Shown piece after piece: positions 7,116-15,900 of a DNA stretch of 17,477 nt (the first letter of the stretch is position 1; the number at the start of each line of letters is the position of its first letter). The notes beneath the pieces were generated by a model. The model did no database searches, had not been told where the DNA came from, and was given only the letters and a program-made list of their open reading frames with translations. The DNA is from Lachnospiraceae bacterium (GTDB lineage Bacteria; Bacillota; Clostridia; Lachnospirales; Lachnospiraceae): positions 1-17,477 of the forward strand of contig JAAWLS010000008.1 in NCBI GenBank assembly GCA_022798035.1, in the 5' to 3' direction. Both the position numbers and the translations under genes were made by a program.

Positions 7116-7964
7116 ATGCTGAGAATTGGATGCCACCTTTCCTCCGCGAAAGGATTCCTGGCTATGGGACAGGAGGCGGTGGGAATCGGTGCAAATACAT
7201 TTCAGTTTTTTACCCGTAATCCCAGAGGCGGCAGAGCCAAAGAATTAAATCTGGAAGATATTGCAGCCTATCGTTCTTACGCAGAGGAACATGGGATAGC
7301 GCAGATTCTGGCACATGCGCCTTATACTCTGAATGCATGTGCCAGGGACGAAGGGCTTAGGCAGTTTGCCTATGATACTATGTGTGATGATTTGGGGCGT
7401 CTGGAATATCTTCCAGGCGCCGCCTATAATTTCCATCCGGGAAGCCATGTGAAGCAGGGAACGGAAACAGGCATTCGGTATATTTCCGATATGCTGAACA
7501 GAATCAATGAAAATGGATATGGGACCACGATTCTGCTGGAAACAATGGCGGGAAAAGGGACGGAAATGGGGAGAAGTTTTGAGGAACTCCGTGCAATTAT
7601 TGATGAAGTAGAAGACAGCAGCCGTCTGGGCGTCTGCATGGACACTTGTCATGTGTTTGACGGAGGCTATGATATTGTAAATCATTTGGACCAGGTTATT
7701 GAAGAATTTGACCGCGTCATCGGACTGGAACGTTTGAAGGCCATGCACTTAAATGACAGCTTAAATGGATTGGGAAGCCACAAAGACCGCCATGAGAAAA
7801 TCGGAGAGGGCAATATCGGACTTCCGGCTTTTGAGGCGGTTGTCAGGCATCCCAAGCTGAAACATCTCCCTTTCTTTCTGGAGACGCCGAACGATTTGGA
7901 AGGATATAAGAGAGAGATTGCAATGCTGCGCAGACTGGCGGATGTTTCCAAAGATTCTGTCTGA
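7116..7964 (+). CDS. nfo: Endonuclease IV (AP endonuclease)
   Basis: 282 residues from the ATG at 7116. The enzyme cuts 5' of abasic sites and removes 3'-blocking groups in base excision repair, using three zinc ions. All nine expected zinc ligands are present: His67 (AHAPY), His107 (NFHPGSH), Glu142 (LLETMAGKG), Asp176 and His179 (MDTCH), His211 (MHLNDS), Asp224 and His226 (KDRHEKIG) and Glu256 (LETPND). I chose this start over the longer open frame from 7002, which lies within ilvD: GAGGAGAA (7103-7110) is well placed and the family begins with a short (M)xRIGxHLS. The ribosome binding site overlaps the ilvD stop codon, so translation is probably coupled. Confidence 0.96.
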   Translation: MLRIGCHLSSAKGFLAMGQEAVGIGANTFQFFTRNPRGGRAKELNLEDIAAYRSYAEEHGIAQILAHAPYTLNACARDEGLRQFAYDTMCDDLGRLEYLPGAAYNFHPGSHVKQGTETGIRYISDMLNRINENGYGTTILLETMAGKGTEMGRSFEELRAIIDEVEDSSRLGVCMDTCHVFDGGYDIVNHLDQVIEEFDRVIGLERLKAMHLNDSLNGLGSHKDRHEKIGEGNIGLPAFEAVVRHPKLKHLPFFLETPNDLEGYKREIAMLRRLADVSKDSV

Positions 7965-8005
7965 CTGCATCCTGTGGCATGGTGAATTTTGAAGGAGGCA
8001 GAATT

Positions 8006-8938
8006 ATGAAAAGAAAGCGTACATCTCATTTAGTCAGACGTTGTTTTTGTCTGTGCGGGCTCTGCCTTCTTTTTTTGCTTATATTTTTTCCTGCTGCTGA
8101 AGAAAATTCTGAAAGTGACAGGCAAAAAAGCAGAGCACAGCAGGAAAATGCAGAGGAAAAGCCGTCAGAGGAGAAAAATGCGGAGAAAGAAGATTCCCAG
8201 AAAGGGGAGGCAGAGACTGGCCAGGGCCAAAAGCACGAAGAGCCTGAAACAGAACCAGTGATTTCCACAGAGCCAAGGAAAACTTTGGATATAGCAGAGG
8301 TTCAGGCGATGGAAGCAGGGAGCGTTTTGGATATTTCTGGTTTGGAGCAGGAGGGAATAAAGCAGCTATTCTCCAGCAGTGAGCTGAGCCAGGAAGTACA
8401 GCAGCGCATTTGGAACTGTTCTTACCATGAGAATGAGACAATCGGGCTGGAGGACCTTCGGTACCTGCGGGTGCTGCATATGGGATTTGACGGTGAGACC
8501 CATATCGGAGAACTGATTGTGAATCAGTCCATATCGGAGGATGTTCTGGAAATTATGATGGAACTTTACCGCCAGGGATATCCCATTGAAAAGATGATTC
8601 TGATAGATGCATACGGAGCAGAGGACGAGGCTTCCATGTCAGACAATAACACTTCTGCCTTTAATTACCGTGAGATTGCAGGAAGCAGCCGTCTGTCCAA
8701 ACATGGTATGGGTTTGGCTATTGACATCAATCCCAAATACAACCCCTGTGTGAAGCAGAATGAAAACGGGGAGCAGTCCATAAGCCCTTCCAATGGAAGC
8801 GCCTACGCAGACAGAAGCCAGGAATTTTCCCATAAGATAGACGAAAATGATTTATGTTTCCAGTTGTTTTCAGACCATGGATTTACCTGGGGAGGAAACT
8901 GGAAATCCCTGAAAGATTATCAGCATTTTGAAAAATAA
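8006..8938 (+). CDS. Membrane-anchored D-alanyl-D-alanine carboxypeptidase, M15 (VanY-like) family
   Basis: 310 residues. A basic N-terminus (KRKRTSHLVRR) precedes a single hydrophobic segment (about 13-31), a signal anchor or signal peptide without a clear lipobox. A low-complexity Glu/Lys/Gln linker (about 32-85) follows, probably spanning the wall. The C-terminal domain (about 150-310) has the M15 zinc site: His233 and Asp240 in SKHGMGLAIDIN, and Asp304 and His307 in KDYQHFE, with GFTWGGNW just before. It should act outside the cell, trimming the terminal D-Ala of peptidoglycan stem peptides. GGAGG (7994-7998) supports ATG 8006; the ATG at 7979 has no site. It is 41 bases after nfo and probably in the same transcript. 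No VanS/R-type regulators adjoin it, so a resistance role is not indicated. Confidence 0.87.
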   Translation: MKRKRTSHLVRRCFCLCGLCLLFLLIFFPAAEENSESDRQKSRAQQENAEEKPSEEKNAEKEDSQKGEAETGQGQKHEEPETEPVISTEPRKTLDIAEVQAMEAGSVLDISGLEQEGIKQLFSSSELSQEVQQRIWNCSYHENETIGLEDLRYLRVLHMGFDGETHIGELIVNQSISEDVLEIMMELYRQGYPIEKMILIDAYGAEDEASMSDNNTSAFNYREIAGSSRLSKHGMGLAIDINPKYNPCVKQNENGEQSISPSNGSAYADRSQEFSHKIDENDLCFQLFSDHGFTWGGNWKSLKDYQHFEK

Positions 8939-8952
8939 ATCTGGAAATGGAG

Positions 8953-8981
8953 TTGAGTTTTCCGGCATTATGCAGTATAAT
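8953..8981 (+). promoter_or_regulatory. Sigma-A promoter for the small phage-type gene
   Basis: The -35 box is TTGAGT (8953-8958, 4 of 6) and the -10 box a perfect TATAAT (8976-8981), with a 17-base spacer. Predicted start is near 8988, giving a leader of about 90 bases. The leader contains a small hairpin, ACGGT-aag-ACCGT (9029-9041), upstream of the chosen start at 9077. Confidence 0.7.
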
Positions 8982-9076
8982 ATAGAAAAACAGCGTACTG
9001 CTGACAAATGGAAAAGACGGGGCTATGGACGGTAAGACCGTGTCAGGATATGTGGAGTAAAGGATGGGTGGAACGT

Positions 9077-9376
9077 ATGAAAAAATATAAGAGAATTTCT
9101 CTGGAGGTAGAGGCAGTTGTATATGAACTGGGAAAAGGAATAGAAGACGGATTTATGCCGTGGACTTCTGTTGTGACCACTGGGTGGATTAAGACAGAGA
9201 ATTTGATAAAAGTTACCCGGGAAGACGGCGTGGTGGTTTGTCCATTTGTTCAGAACCGCAGAGGAATTATTTTTCTGAGAGAAGGAGATTATGTCATTCA
9301 GGAAAAGGACATGGAACGTCACGTATGCGGAGCAGACAAATTTAACGAGAGATTTTACCCGGTAGAGGAAGCGTAA
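9077..9376 (+). CDS. Small single-domain protein of a phage-associated type
   Basis: 99 residues, acidic to neutral, with no membrane segment. It begins MKKYKRISLEVEAVVYELG and contains WIKTENLIKV, then CPFVQNRRG, then FLREGDYVIQE, then CGADKFNERFYPVEE. This order (a beta strand with EVEAVxY, a G-D-Y/W-I/V-I turn, a Cys and a final K/D-x-F-x-x-x-[FY]) is familiar from small hypothetical proteins of phages and prophages in Firmicutes; no function is established that I know of. I prefer ATG 9077 over the frame's first ATG at 9008 because family members start at MKKYxRI-like sequence and a G-rich stretch (9061-9070) precedes it. It has its own promoter and terminator and no phage neighbours. Confidence 0.65.
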   Translation: MKKYKRISLEVEAVVYELGKGIEDGFMPWTSVVTTGWIKTENLIKVTREDGVVVCPFVQNRRGIIFLREGDYVIQEKDMERHVCGADKFNERFYPVEEA

Positions 9377-9413
9377 TCTCAGCGGTATGCAGGCTGATAA
9401 TTTGAACTACAGC

Positions 9414-9513
9414 AAAGGGGCTGTTGCAAAATGTGATGGTTCTACAAGATATGGTTACAATAGTCTATACATTATCTTGTAAGAACCTGTCATTTTGCAA
9501 CAGTTCCTTTTTT
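9414..9513 (+). terminator. Long hairpin terminator after the small phage-type gene
   Basis: CTGTTGCAAAATG (9421-9433) pairs perfectly with CATTTTGCAACAG (9491-9503). The stem extends outward through GGGG against TTCC and AAA against TTT, and inward through GGTTCTACAAGATA (9438-9451) with TATCTTGTAAGAACC (9473-9487), one base bulged. Six T (9508-9513) follow. It insulates addB from upstream transcription. The 94-base stem is unusually long for a simple terminator. Confidence 0.8.
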
Positions 9514-9562
9514 CTGTTACGGACAGGATTGGTGTCTGCCTATTACCATTTTAATTCCAATA

Positions 9563-9596
9563 GGAAATTCTGTTGAAATTTCCCGATTCAGGAGGG
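9563..9596 (+). promoter_or_regulatory. Inverted repeat and ribosome binding site in the addB leader
   Basis: GGAAATT (9563-9569) and AATTTCC (9577-9583) form a perfect 7-base inverted repeat around a 7-base loop, ending 6 bases before the strong AGGAGGG (9590-9596) that sets the addB start. It could be an operator or a hairpin affecting initiation; it does not match the Gram-positive LexA box. No convincing promoter was found in 9514-9562, only weak candidates. Confidence 0.35.
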
Positions 9597-9603
9597 ACAG
9601 TAT

Positions 9604-12600
9604 ATGTCGTTGCAGTTAGTTTTTGGAGGGTCCGGAAGCGGAAAATCCGATTATGTGTATGAGAGAATTTTAAGACAGGCCCAGAGAGAAAAAGACAGAA
9701 ATTTCTTTATTCTGGTGCCGGAACAGTTTACCATGCAGACACAGAGAGAACTGGTAAAACGCCAGAAGAATCACTGCATTATGAATGTGGACGTGGTTAG
9801 TTTTCCCAGGCTCGCTTACCGGGTTCTGGATGAATTGGGCATGGGAAATCTGGGTGTTTTGGAGGAGACAGGCAAGAATCTGCTGCTGCGGAAAGTGGCG
9901 GAGGAGCAGCAGGATAATCTTCATCTGTTGAAAGCAGACATGAAAAGAGCGGGATATATCAATGAGGTGAAATCCATTATCTCTGAGCTGACGCAGTACC
10001 AGGTGATGCCAGACCAGTTGGATTTGTTTATCCAGGATGAAGAACAGTCTCCCTTGTTCCGCTATAAAATCCAGGATATTCAGACGATGTATCAGGGGTT
10101 TTTAGATTATCTGGAGGGGAAATTTATTACGGCGGAAGAGCTTTTGGAAGTTTTGACCCGTGTGGCAGATAATTCTCAGATTTTGAAAAACTCCATTCTT
10201 GTGCTGGATGGTTTTACCGGATTTACACCAGTACAGTATGATTTGCTGGAAATGCTGCTGCGGATTGCCGATGAGATTTTGATAACGGTAACTTTGGATG
10301 AACGGGAGAATCCATATCACTGTGAAGGCATCCAGGAATTGTTTTATATGAGCAAAAAAACAGTGGGGGCATTGATGAGAATTGCCCAGGAAAATCACAT
10401 TGAGGTGAAAGAACCTCACTGGGTGCATCACACAGAAAACAGCAGGTTTGCCAATTCTTTGCCGCTTTTGTGGCTGGAGCAGAATCTGTTTCGTCTGAAT
10501 TCGGGAGTCCGTCAGAACATAGAAAACAGAAAAATCCGGCAGGAAAATCTGCCAGAGGAACAGGATATTTTTTTGTATTCTCTGCCGAATCCCAGACAAG
10601 AATTGCACTTTATCGGAAGAGAAATCAGCCGTCTGGTGCGGGAGAAAGAATATCGCTATAAAGATATTGCCATTGTTTGCGGAGATGTGGAACTGTATGG
10701 AAATTATGCTGGCGAAATTTTTGACACTTATCAGATTCCGTTGTTTTTGGACGCCAGAAAGAATCTCGTATTTCATCCTATGACGGAGTTTTTAAAACAG
10801 ACGCTGCATTTAATCGAACAGGATTTTTCTTACGAATCCGTACTGGGTTATCTTCGATGCAATCTCTGTGGTTTTCACATAGAAGAAGTTGATTTATTGG
10901 AAAATTATATTTTGGCTGAACGAATGCGGGGCTTCAAAAAGTGGCAGAAAAAATGGGTGCGGCGGGGATGTGTACAGTCCCAGGAGGAATTGGATGAGAT
11001 TAACAGGCTGCGGGAGAGACTGGCCGGACAGTTCACTCCCTTGTGGGAGTGTTTCCGTAAAGAAAACGGAATGCATCATACAGTGGAGGAAGAGTCAAAA
11101 GTGCTGTATGAGCTGATTTGCGGGCTGGAAGTGGAAACACAGCTGCGGGAGTATGAGAAATATTTCACAGAGGAGGGAGAGACGGCCCTGGCCAAAGAAT
11201 ACGCTCAGATTTATAAGATTGTCATGGATTTGCTGGACAAGATGGTGGAGCTTTTGGGGGAAGAGCGGATGAGTGTCCGGGAGTACCGGGAAATTTTAGA
11301 GGCAGGGCTGGAAGCCGCCGCAGTCGGAATCATTCCGCCGGGGTATGACAGGGTTATTTTCGGCGACATTGAGCGCTCCAGATTGTCCGATATCAAAATA
11401 CTGTTTTTTGCGGGAGTCAACGACGGGCTGATACCAAAAAGAGTGGAGCATGGAGGCATTATTTCCCAGTCAGACCGGGAATGGTTTGCATCCCATGGCA
11501 TGGAGCTTGCGCCTACGGACAGAGAGCGCAGTTTTATTCAGAAATTCTATCTGTATCTGAATATGACGAAACCCTCGGAAAAATTGTATATGACGTGGTT
11601 TCGGGTGAATCAGGAGGGAAAAGAGGCCAGAAAATCTTATTTAATCGGAGCAGTTTTAAAAATGTTTCCTGGTTTGGAGCCGGTGCAGGTGGAGGAAAAT
11701 TTTGGCAGGGAGCAGATAGTAACGCCTCAAAGCGGTCTGAGATTTCTGGTGGAAGGATTGAAGGAAGCCAGACAGGGGCTGATAAGCCCAGAGTGGAAGG
11801 GGCTGTGTCAGTGGTATCTGGCTCAGGAAGCCTGGAGGGAAAAAGTACTTCCTCTGCTGGAGGCCGCCTTCTACTGTTACCATGCAAAACCCATGGGACA
11901 GGAAATCACCAGGGCGTTGTATGGCGCCGTGCTGGAAAACAGTGTGAGCCGGTTAGAGCAGTTCAGTGCATGTGCCTTCCGCCATTTTCTGCAGTATGGA
12001 TTAAAGCTCAAAGAGCGCAGTTTGGGAGAATTTGCCCCGGTGGACATGGGAAATGTGTTTCATGAAGCACTGGAGCGTTATTCTAATCACATGGCTGAGG
12101 CAGGTTATCAGTGGCTTGACGTGCCAGAAGAGGTGGAAGAAGAACTGCTTTTGCAGGCCGTGGAGGAAACTCTGGGACAGGGATTCGATTTCATTTTGTC
12201 CCAGGAGGCCAGAACAGCTTATTTGGTGGAACGGATGAAGCGGATTCTGCGGCGCACGGTTGACACCATTGCCCATCAGGTTAAGAGCAGCCACTTCTCC
12301 CCGGAGGGATATGAGATTTCCTTCTCTTTTGTGGAAAATCTGGATGCGGTGAATTTTACCCTCAGTGAAGAAGAAAAAATGAGGCTGCGGGGCAGGATTG
12401 ACCGGATTGATACCAAGAAAAATGACGGACAGGTTTATGTAAAAGTAATTGATTACAAGTCCGGAAACCGGGATTTTCAGCTTTTGTCTCTCTACCACGG
12501 ACTGCAGCTGCAGCTTGTAGTTTATCTGAATTCTGCGATTGAGCTGGTAAAGCGGAAGTATCCTGAAAAGGAAGTACTGCCAGGAGGAATGTATTATTAT

Positions 12601-12987
12601 CATCTGGATGACCCGATGATAGAGGGAGATACCGCCAGCACAGAGGAGGAGATTCGGGAGAAAATTTTAGAGGAGCTGCAGTTAAAGGGTATTGCAGGGG
12701 AAGAGGAAGATGCGAGTGTCAGCAAAAAGGCAAAACGGGCCAGACAGGAAGAATTTCAGATTTTGTCCAAATATGTGAACCACAAAATTCGTGACATTGG
12801 AAAGAAAATTTTTCAGGGAGAAATTGGAGCGGAACCCTATCAGCTTGGAGAGAGTACCGGATGTGATTACTGTCCTTACCACGGTGTCTGCGGATTTGAG
12901 CCTTCTTCGCCTGGATGGAAGTATCGGAAACTTCAGAATATAAAAGATGAGGCGGAAATTTTAGACAGAATGAGAGAGGAGGTATGA
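9604..12987 (+). CDS. addB: ATP-dependent helicase/nuclease subunit B
   Basis: 1127 residues, close to the usual AddB length. Partner of AddA in the Firmicute helicase-nuclease that resects double-strand breaks and recognises Chi. The N-terminus has the P-loop GGSGSGKS (8-15) followed by FFILVPEQFTMQTQREL, typical of AddB. A degenerate helicase core follows, with FAGVNDGLIPKR at 602-613. The C-terminal RecB-family nuclease domain has His820 (GNVFHEALE), Asp933 and Asp936 (GRIDRID), Asp950 and Lys952 (VIDYKSG), and Gln968/Gln970 (GLQLQL). Four cysteines bind a 4Fe-4S cluster in this family: Cys790 (SACAFRHF) and Cys1087, Cys1090 and Cys1096 (CDYCPYHGVC). All are present, so the nuclease looks active. 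The start at 9604 follows AGGAGGG. The stop overlaps addA by 4 bases (ATGA). Confidence 0.96.
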   Translation: MSLQLVFGGSGSGKSDYVYERILRQAQREKDRNFFILVPEQFTMQTQRELVKRQKNHCIMNVDVVSFPRLAYRVLDELGMGNLGVLEETGKNLLLRKVAEEQQDNLHLLKADMKRAGYINEVKSIISELTQYQVMPDQLDLFIQDEEQSPLFRYKIQDIQTMYQGFLDYLEGKFITAEELLEVLTRVADNSQILKNSILVLDGFTGFTPVQYDLLEMLLRIADEILITVTLDERENPYHCEGIQELFYMSKKTVGALMRIAQENHIEVKEPHWVHHTENSRFANSLPLLWLEQNLFRLNSGVRQNIENRKIRQENLPEEQDIFLYSLPNPRQELHFIGREISRLVREKEYRYKDIAIVCGDVELYGNYAGEIFDTYQIPLFLDARKNLVFHPMTEFLKQTLHLIEQDFSYESVLGYLRCNLCGFHIEEVDLLENYILAERMRGFKKWQKKWVRRGCVQSQEELDEINRLRERLAGQFTPLWECFRKENGMHHTVEEESKVLYELICGLEVETQLREYEKYFTEEGETALAKEYAQIYKIVMDLLDKMVELLGEERMSVREYREILEAGLEAAAVGIIPPGYDRVIFGDIERSRLSDIKILFFAGVNDGLIPKRVEHGGIISQSDREWFASHGMELAPTDRERSFIQKFYLYLNMTKPSEKLYMTWFRVNQEGKEARKSYLIGAVLKMFPGLEPVQVEENFGREQIVTPQSGLRFLVEGLKEARQGLISPEWKGLCQWYLAQEAWREKVLPLLEAAFYCYHAKPMGQEITRALYGAVLENSVSRLEQFSACAFRHFLQYGLKLKERSLGEFAPVDMGNVFHEALERYSNHMAEAGYQWLDVPEEVEEELLLQAVEETLGQGFDFILSQEARTAYLVERMKRILRRTVDTIAHQVKSSHFSPEGYEISFSFVENLDAVNFTLSEEEKMRLRGRIDRIDTKKNDGQVYVKVIDYKSGNRDFQLLSLYHGLQLQLVVYLNSAIELVKRKYPEKEVLPGGMYYYHLDDPMIEGDTASTEEEIREKILEELQLKGIAGEEEDASVSKKAKRARQEEFQILSKYVNHKIRDIGKKIFQGEIGAEPYQLGESTGCDYCPYHGVCGFEPSSPGWKYRKLQNIKDEAEILDRMREEV

Positions 12988-15900
12988 AAACAGTGGAAAG
13001 GAAGTGGACAAAACAACAGAGCCAGGTGATAGCTCTCAGGAACCGGAATCTTTTAGTGTCCGCCGCGGCGGGAAGCGGCAAGACAGCCGTCTTGGTGGAA
13101 CGGATTATACAGAAAATTATGGATGTAGAACATCCCTTGGATGTTGACAGAATGCTGATTGTAACATTTACCAATGCAGCAGCTGCCCAGATGCGGGAGC
13201 GGATTGGAGAAGCCATAGAAAATGCTTTGGAGAAACAGCCGGGCAATGTGCATCTTCAGCGTCAGCAGACGCTTTTGCACAACGCACAGATTACCACAAT
13301 TCACAGTTTCTGCCTCTATGTAATCCGCAATTATTTTCACAGGATTGCTCTGGAGCCGGAATTTCGGGTGGCAGAAGAGGGAGAACTGAAACTGCTGAAA
13401 AGCGATGTGTTAGACAGTGTACTGGAGAGGTATTACAAGGAGGCGTCCCCGGAATTTCTCGCCTTGTCCGAGACAATTGCCACCGGAAAAAATGATATGC
13501 CTCTGAAAGAGACAATTCTAAAACTCTTTGAGTTTGCCATGAGCTATCCCTGGGTGGAAGAATGGCTGGAGGAGTGCAAAAGGCCTTTTCATGTTTCTGA
13601 CATGGAGGAGTTTGGACAGCTTCCTCTGGCGGAAGAACTTTTGTCCTATCTGAACAGTATGACAAGTCAGTGGGCGCTCCAGATGAAATTGTGTCAAAAT
13701 CTCAGTATGGAGACGGATGGCCCGCAAATGTACGGGGAACTTCTGGAACAGGAAGTCCAGGCAATGGAATACATAGCAGCCAGCAGCACTTATCAGCAGT
13801 ATTATGAGAGAGTGAAGGGCTTTTCTTTCGGACGTCTGCCATCTGCACGGAAATTTGCAGGAGACGGAGAGAAGAAGGAGCAGCTTCAGAAGCTGCGCAA
13901 TGAAGTGAAGGCTTCTCTGAAGAAGACAACGGAGCAGTTTTTTTTCCAAAGTCCGGAATGTATGCTGGAAGATATGCAGAAAAACCAGTCTACAGCTGAC
14001 ATGCTGATTGAAGTGACGCTCGCTTTCTTGAGAGAATTTGCAGAAAAAAAGCGGGAGAAAAATATACTGGATTTCAATGATTTGGAACATTTCGCCCTGA
14101 AAATTCTGGTGGAGGAGGATACCCGAAAGCCCACTGGAACGGCAGAGGAACTCAGGAAAAATTATGAGGAAATCATGATAGATGAATATCAGGATTCCAA
14201 TTATGTTCAGGAGACAATCTTAAAAGCCGTCTCAAAAGAGGCGGAGGGCATCTGTAATATTTTTATGGTGGGGGATGTAAAACAGAGTATTTATCGGTTC
14301 CGCATGGCGCGGCCGGAGCTCTTTATGGAGAAATATCATTCTTATTCCACAGAGGAAAGCGAGAGACAGCGGGTGGATTTGCATATGAATTTCCGCAGCA
14401 GGCCTCAGGTAATCCAGATGGTCAACGATGTGTTTTACCGGATTATGAAAGAAGATATCGGGAACATTACTTATGATGAGCAGGCGGCGCTCTATCCCGG
14501 CGCATCTTTTCCGGAAGGGGAGGAGGGAATGTTTGACGCGGAACTTCTGGTGATTGAGCCAAAAGAAGAGGAGCAGGACGCAGGGCCCCGAGAGCTGGAG
14601 GCAAAGGCGGTAGGTATGAAAATCTGCAGATTGATGGAGAGCCAGAAAGTGACGGAACAGATGCCGGATGACAGCCAGCCGGGGAGCCTGCGTCCGGTCT
14701 GCTATTCCGACATAGTAATTCTCCTGCGTTCCATGAGCGGATGGTCGGAAAGTTTCGTGAAAGTGTTGGGCGAGATGGGGATTCCAGTGCGGGCAGCTTC
14801 CGGAACCGGGTATTTTTCTGCAGCCGAGGTGCAGACGGCGCTGAATCTGCTGCGGATTTTAGATAATCCAAGACAGGATATTCCTATGGCGGCAGTACTC
14901 ACTTCCCCCATTGCCGGGTTGACAGGAGAAGACCTGGCAGTGATAAGAGCGGCATACCCGCAGGAGGAATTTTATCAGGCAGTGCGGTATGCGGCAGAAG
15001 AAACAGAGCGGGAGGAAGATGGGAAACCGGCAGGAAAAGGAAATCTGCGCCTGGCTCCTTCCCAGCAGAAAAAATTGCGTGAGTTTATGGAATTTATAGG
15101 AAGATTCCGGCAGAAAGTCAGCTATACTCCTATCCATGAGCTGCTGTACCAGCTGTTGGAGGAGACAGGATATCAGGCTTACGTCTCCGCCCTTCCCGGC
15201 GGAGAAGTCAAAGAGGCGAATCTGGAAATGCTGTTGGAGAAAGCCATTGCCTATGAGAATACCAGTTACCGGGGATTGTTTCATTTTATCCGGTATATGG
15301 AGCAGCTGCAGAAATATGATGTGGATTTTCCCATGGCGGAAGGGGAAGAGCGGGAAGATGCCGTGCGGATTATGAGTATTCACAAGAGCAAAGGACTGGA
15401 ATTTCCAGTGGTTTTTGTGGCAGGGCTTGGGAAAATGTTCAACAACCAGGATATCCGGGAGCGTATTGTGCTGCATCCCAGGCTGGGTATCGGCATGGAT
15501 TTGTCAGATAGCAGGCGCCGTCTGCGGACGCCGGGACTTACCAGGAGATTTCTGGCCCGCAAAATTACTATGGAAAACGTGGGGGAAGAGCTGCGGGTGC
15601 TCTATGTGGCGCTGACTAGAGCAAAGGAAAAACTTGTCTTAACCGGTGTTTTAAAGAAAGCAGAAGAAAAATTAGAAAGTATGCAGACTGCTGCAGGAAC
15701 AGATGGATTTCTGCCTTTCTTAAGCCGCCTAAACAGCAGTCATTTTCTGCAGTTACTGCTGCAGGCCAGGTCCTGCATGGAAAAAGCCTATCCGGTCACT
15801 TTAGTAAAGCAGGAGGAATTAGAGCAGGAAGAACAGCAAACGGCAGTAAAAGAGGGATTGAGCAGAATACAGCTTTTTGCCAGGCTGCAGGAGCCAGAAT

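Noticed and set aside
7979..8938. M15 peptidase locus as a vancomycin-resistance (van) element
   Set aside because: There is no vanH/A/X, sensor or regulator nearby. The gene follows nfo in what looks like a housekeeping unit, and M15 carboxypeptidases are common in Firmicutes.
8941..8968. CTGGAAA...TTTTCCGG as a terminator after the M15 gene
   Set aside because: The stem is short, contains a G-T pair and has no following T-tract. It overlaps the -35 box of the next promoter.
9417..9507. GGGGCTGTTGCAAAATG as a terminal repeat of an IS6-family element (IS26-like ends contain CTGTTGCAAA)
   Set aside because: The two ends are only about 90 bases apart, no transposase sequence lies between them, and the arms extend into a continuous stem followed by a T-tract. 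This fits a terminator better.
10102..10776. Minus-strand open frame of 224 codons inside addB
   Set aside because: It is antisense to an intact, motif-rich gene, with no ribosome binding site or family resemblance. It is a codon-bias shadow.
11481..12065. Plus-strand 194-codon frame within addB, as evidence of frameshift or overlap
   Set aside because: addB reads through without interruption and keeps its motifs on both sides. The alternative frame is low-complexity Gly/Ser and has no start signal.
14859..15476. Minus-strand open frame of 205 codons inside addA
   Set aside because: It is a shadow of addA motif V and neighbouring sequence. The composition is random-like and no start signal is visible.
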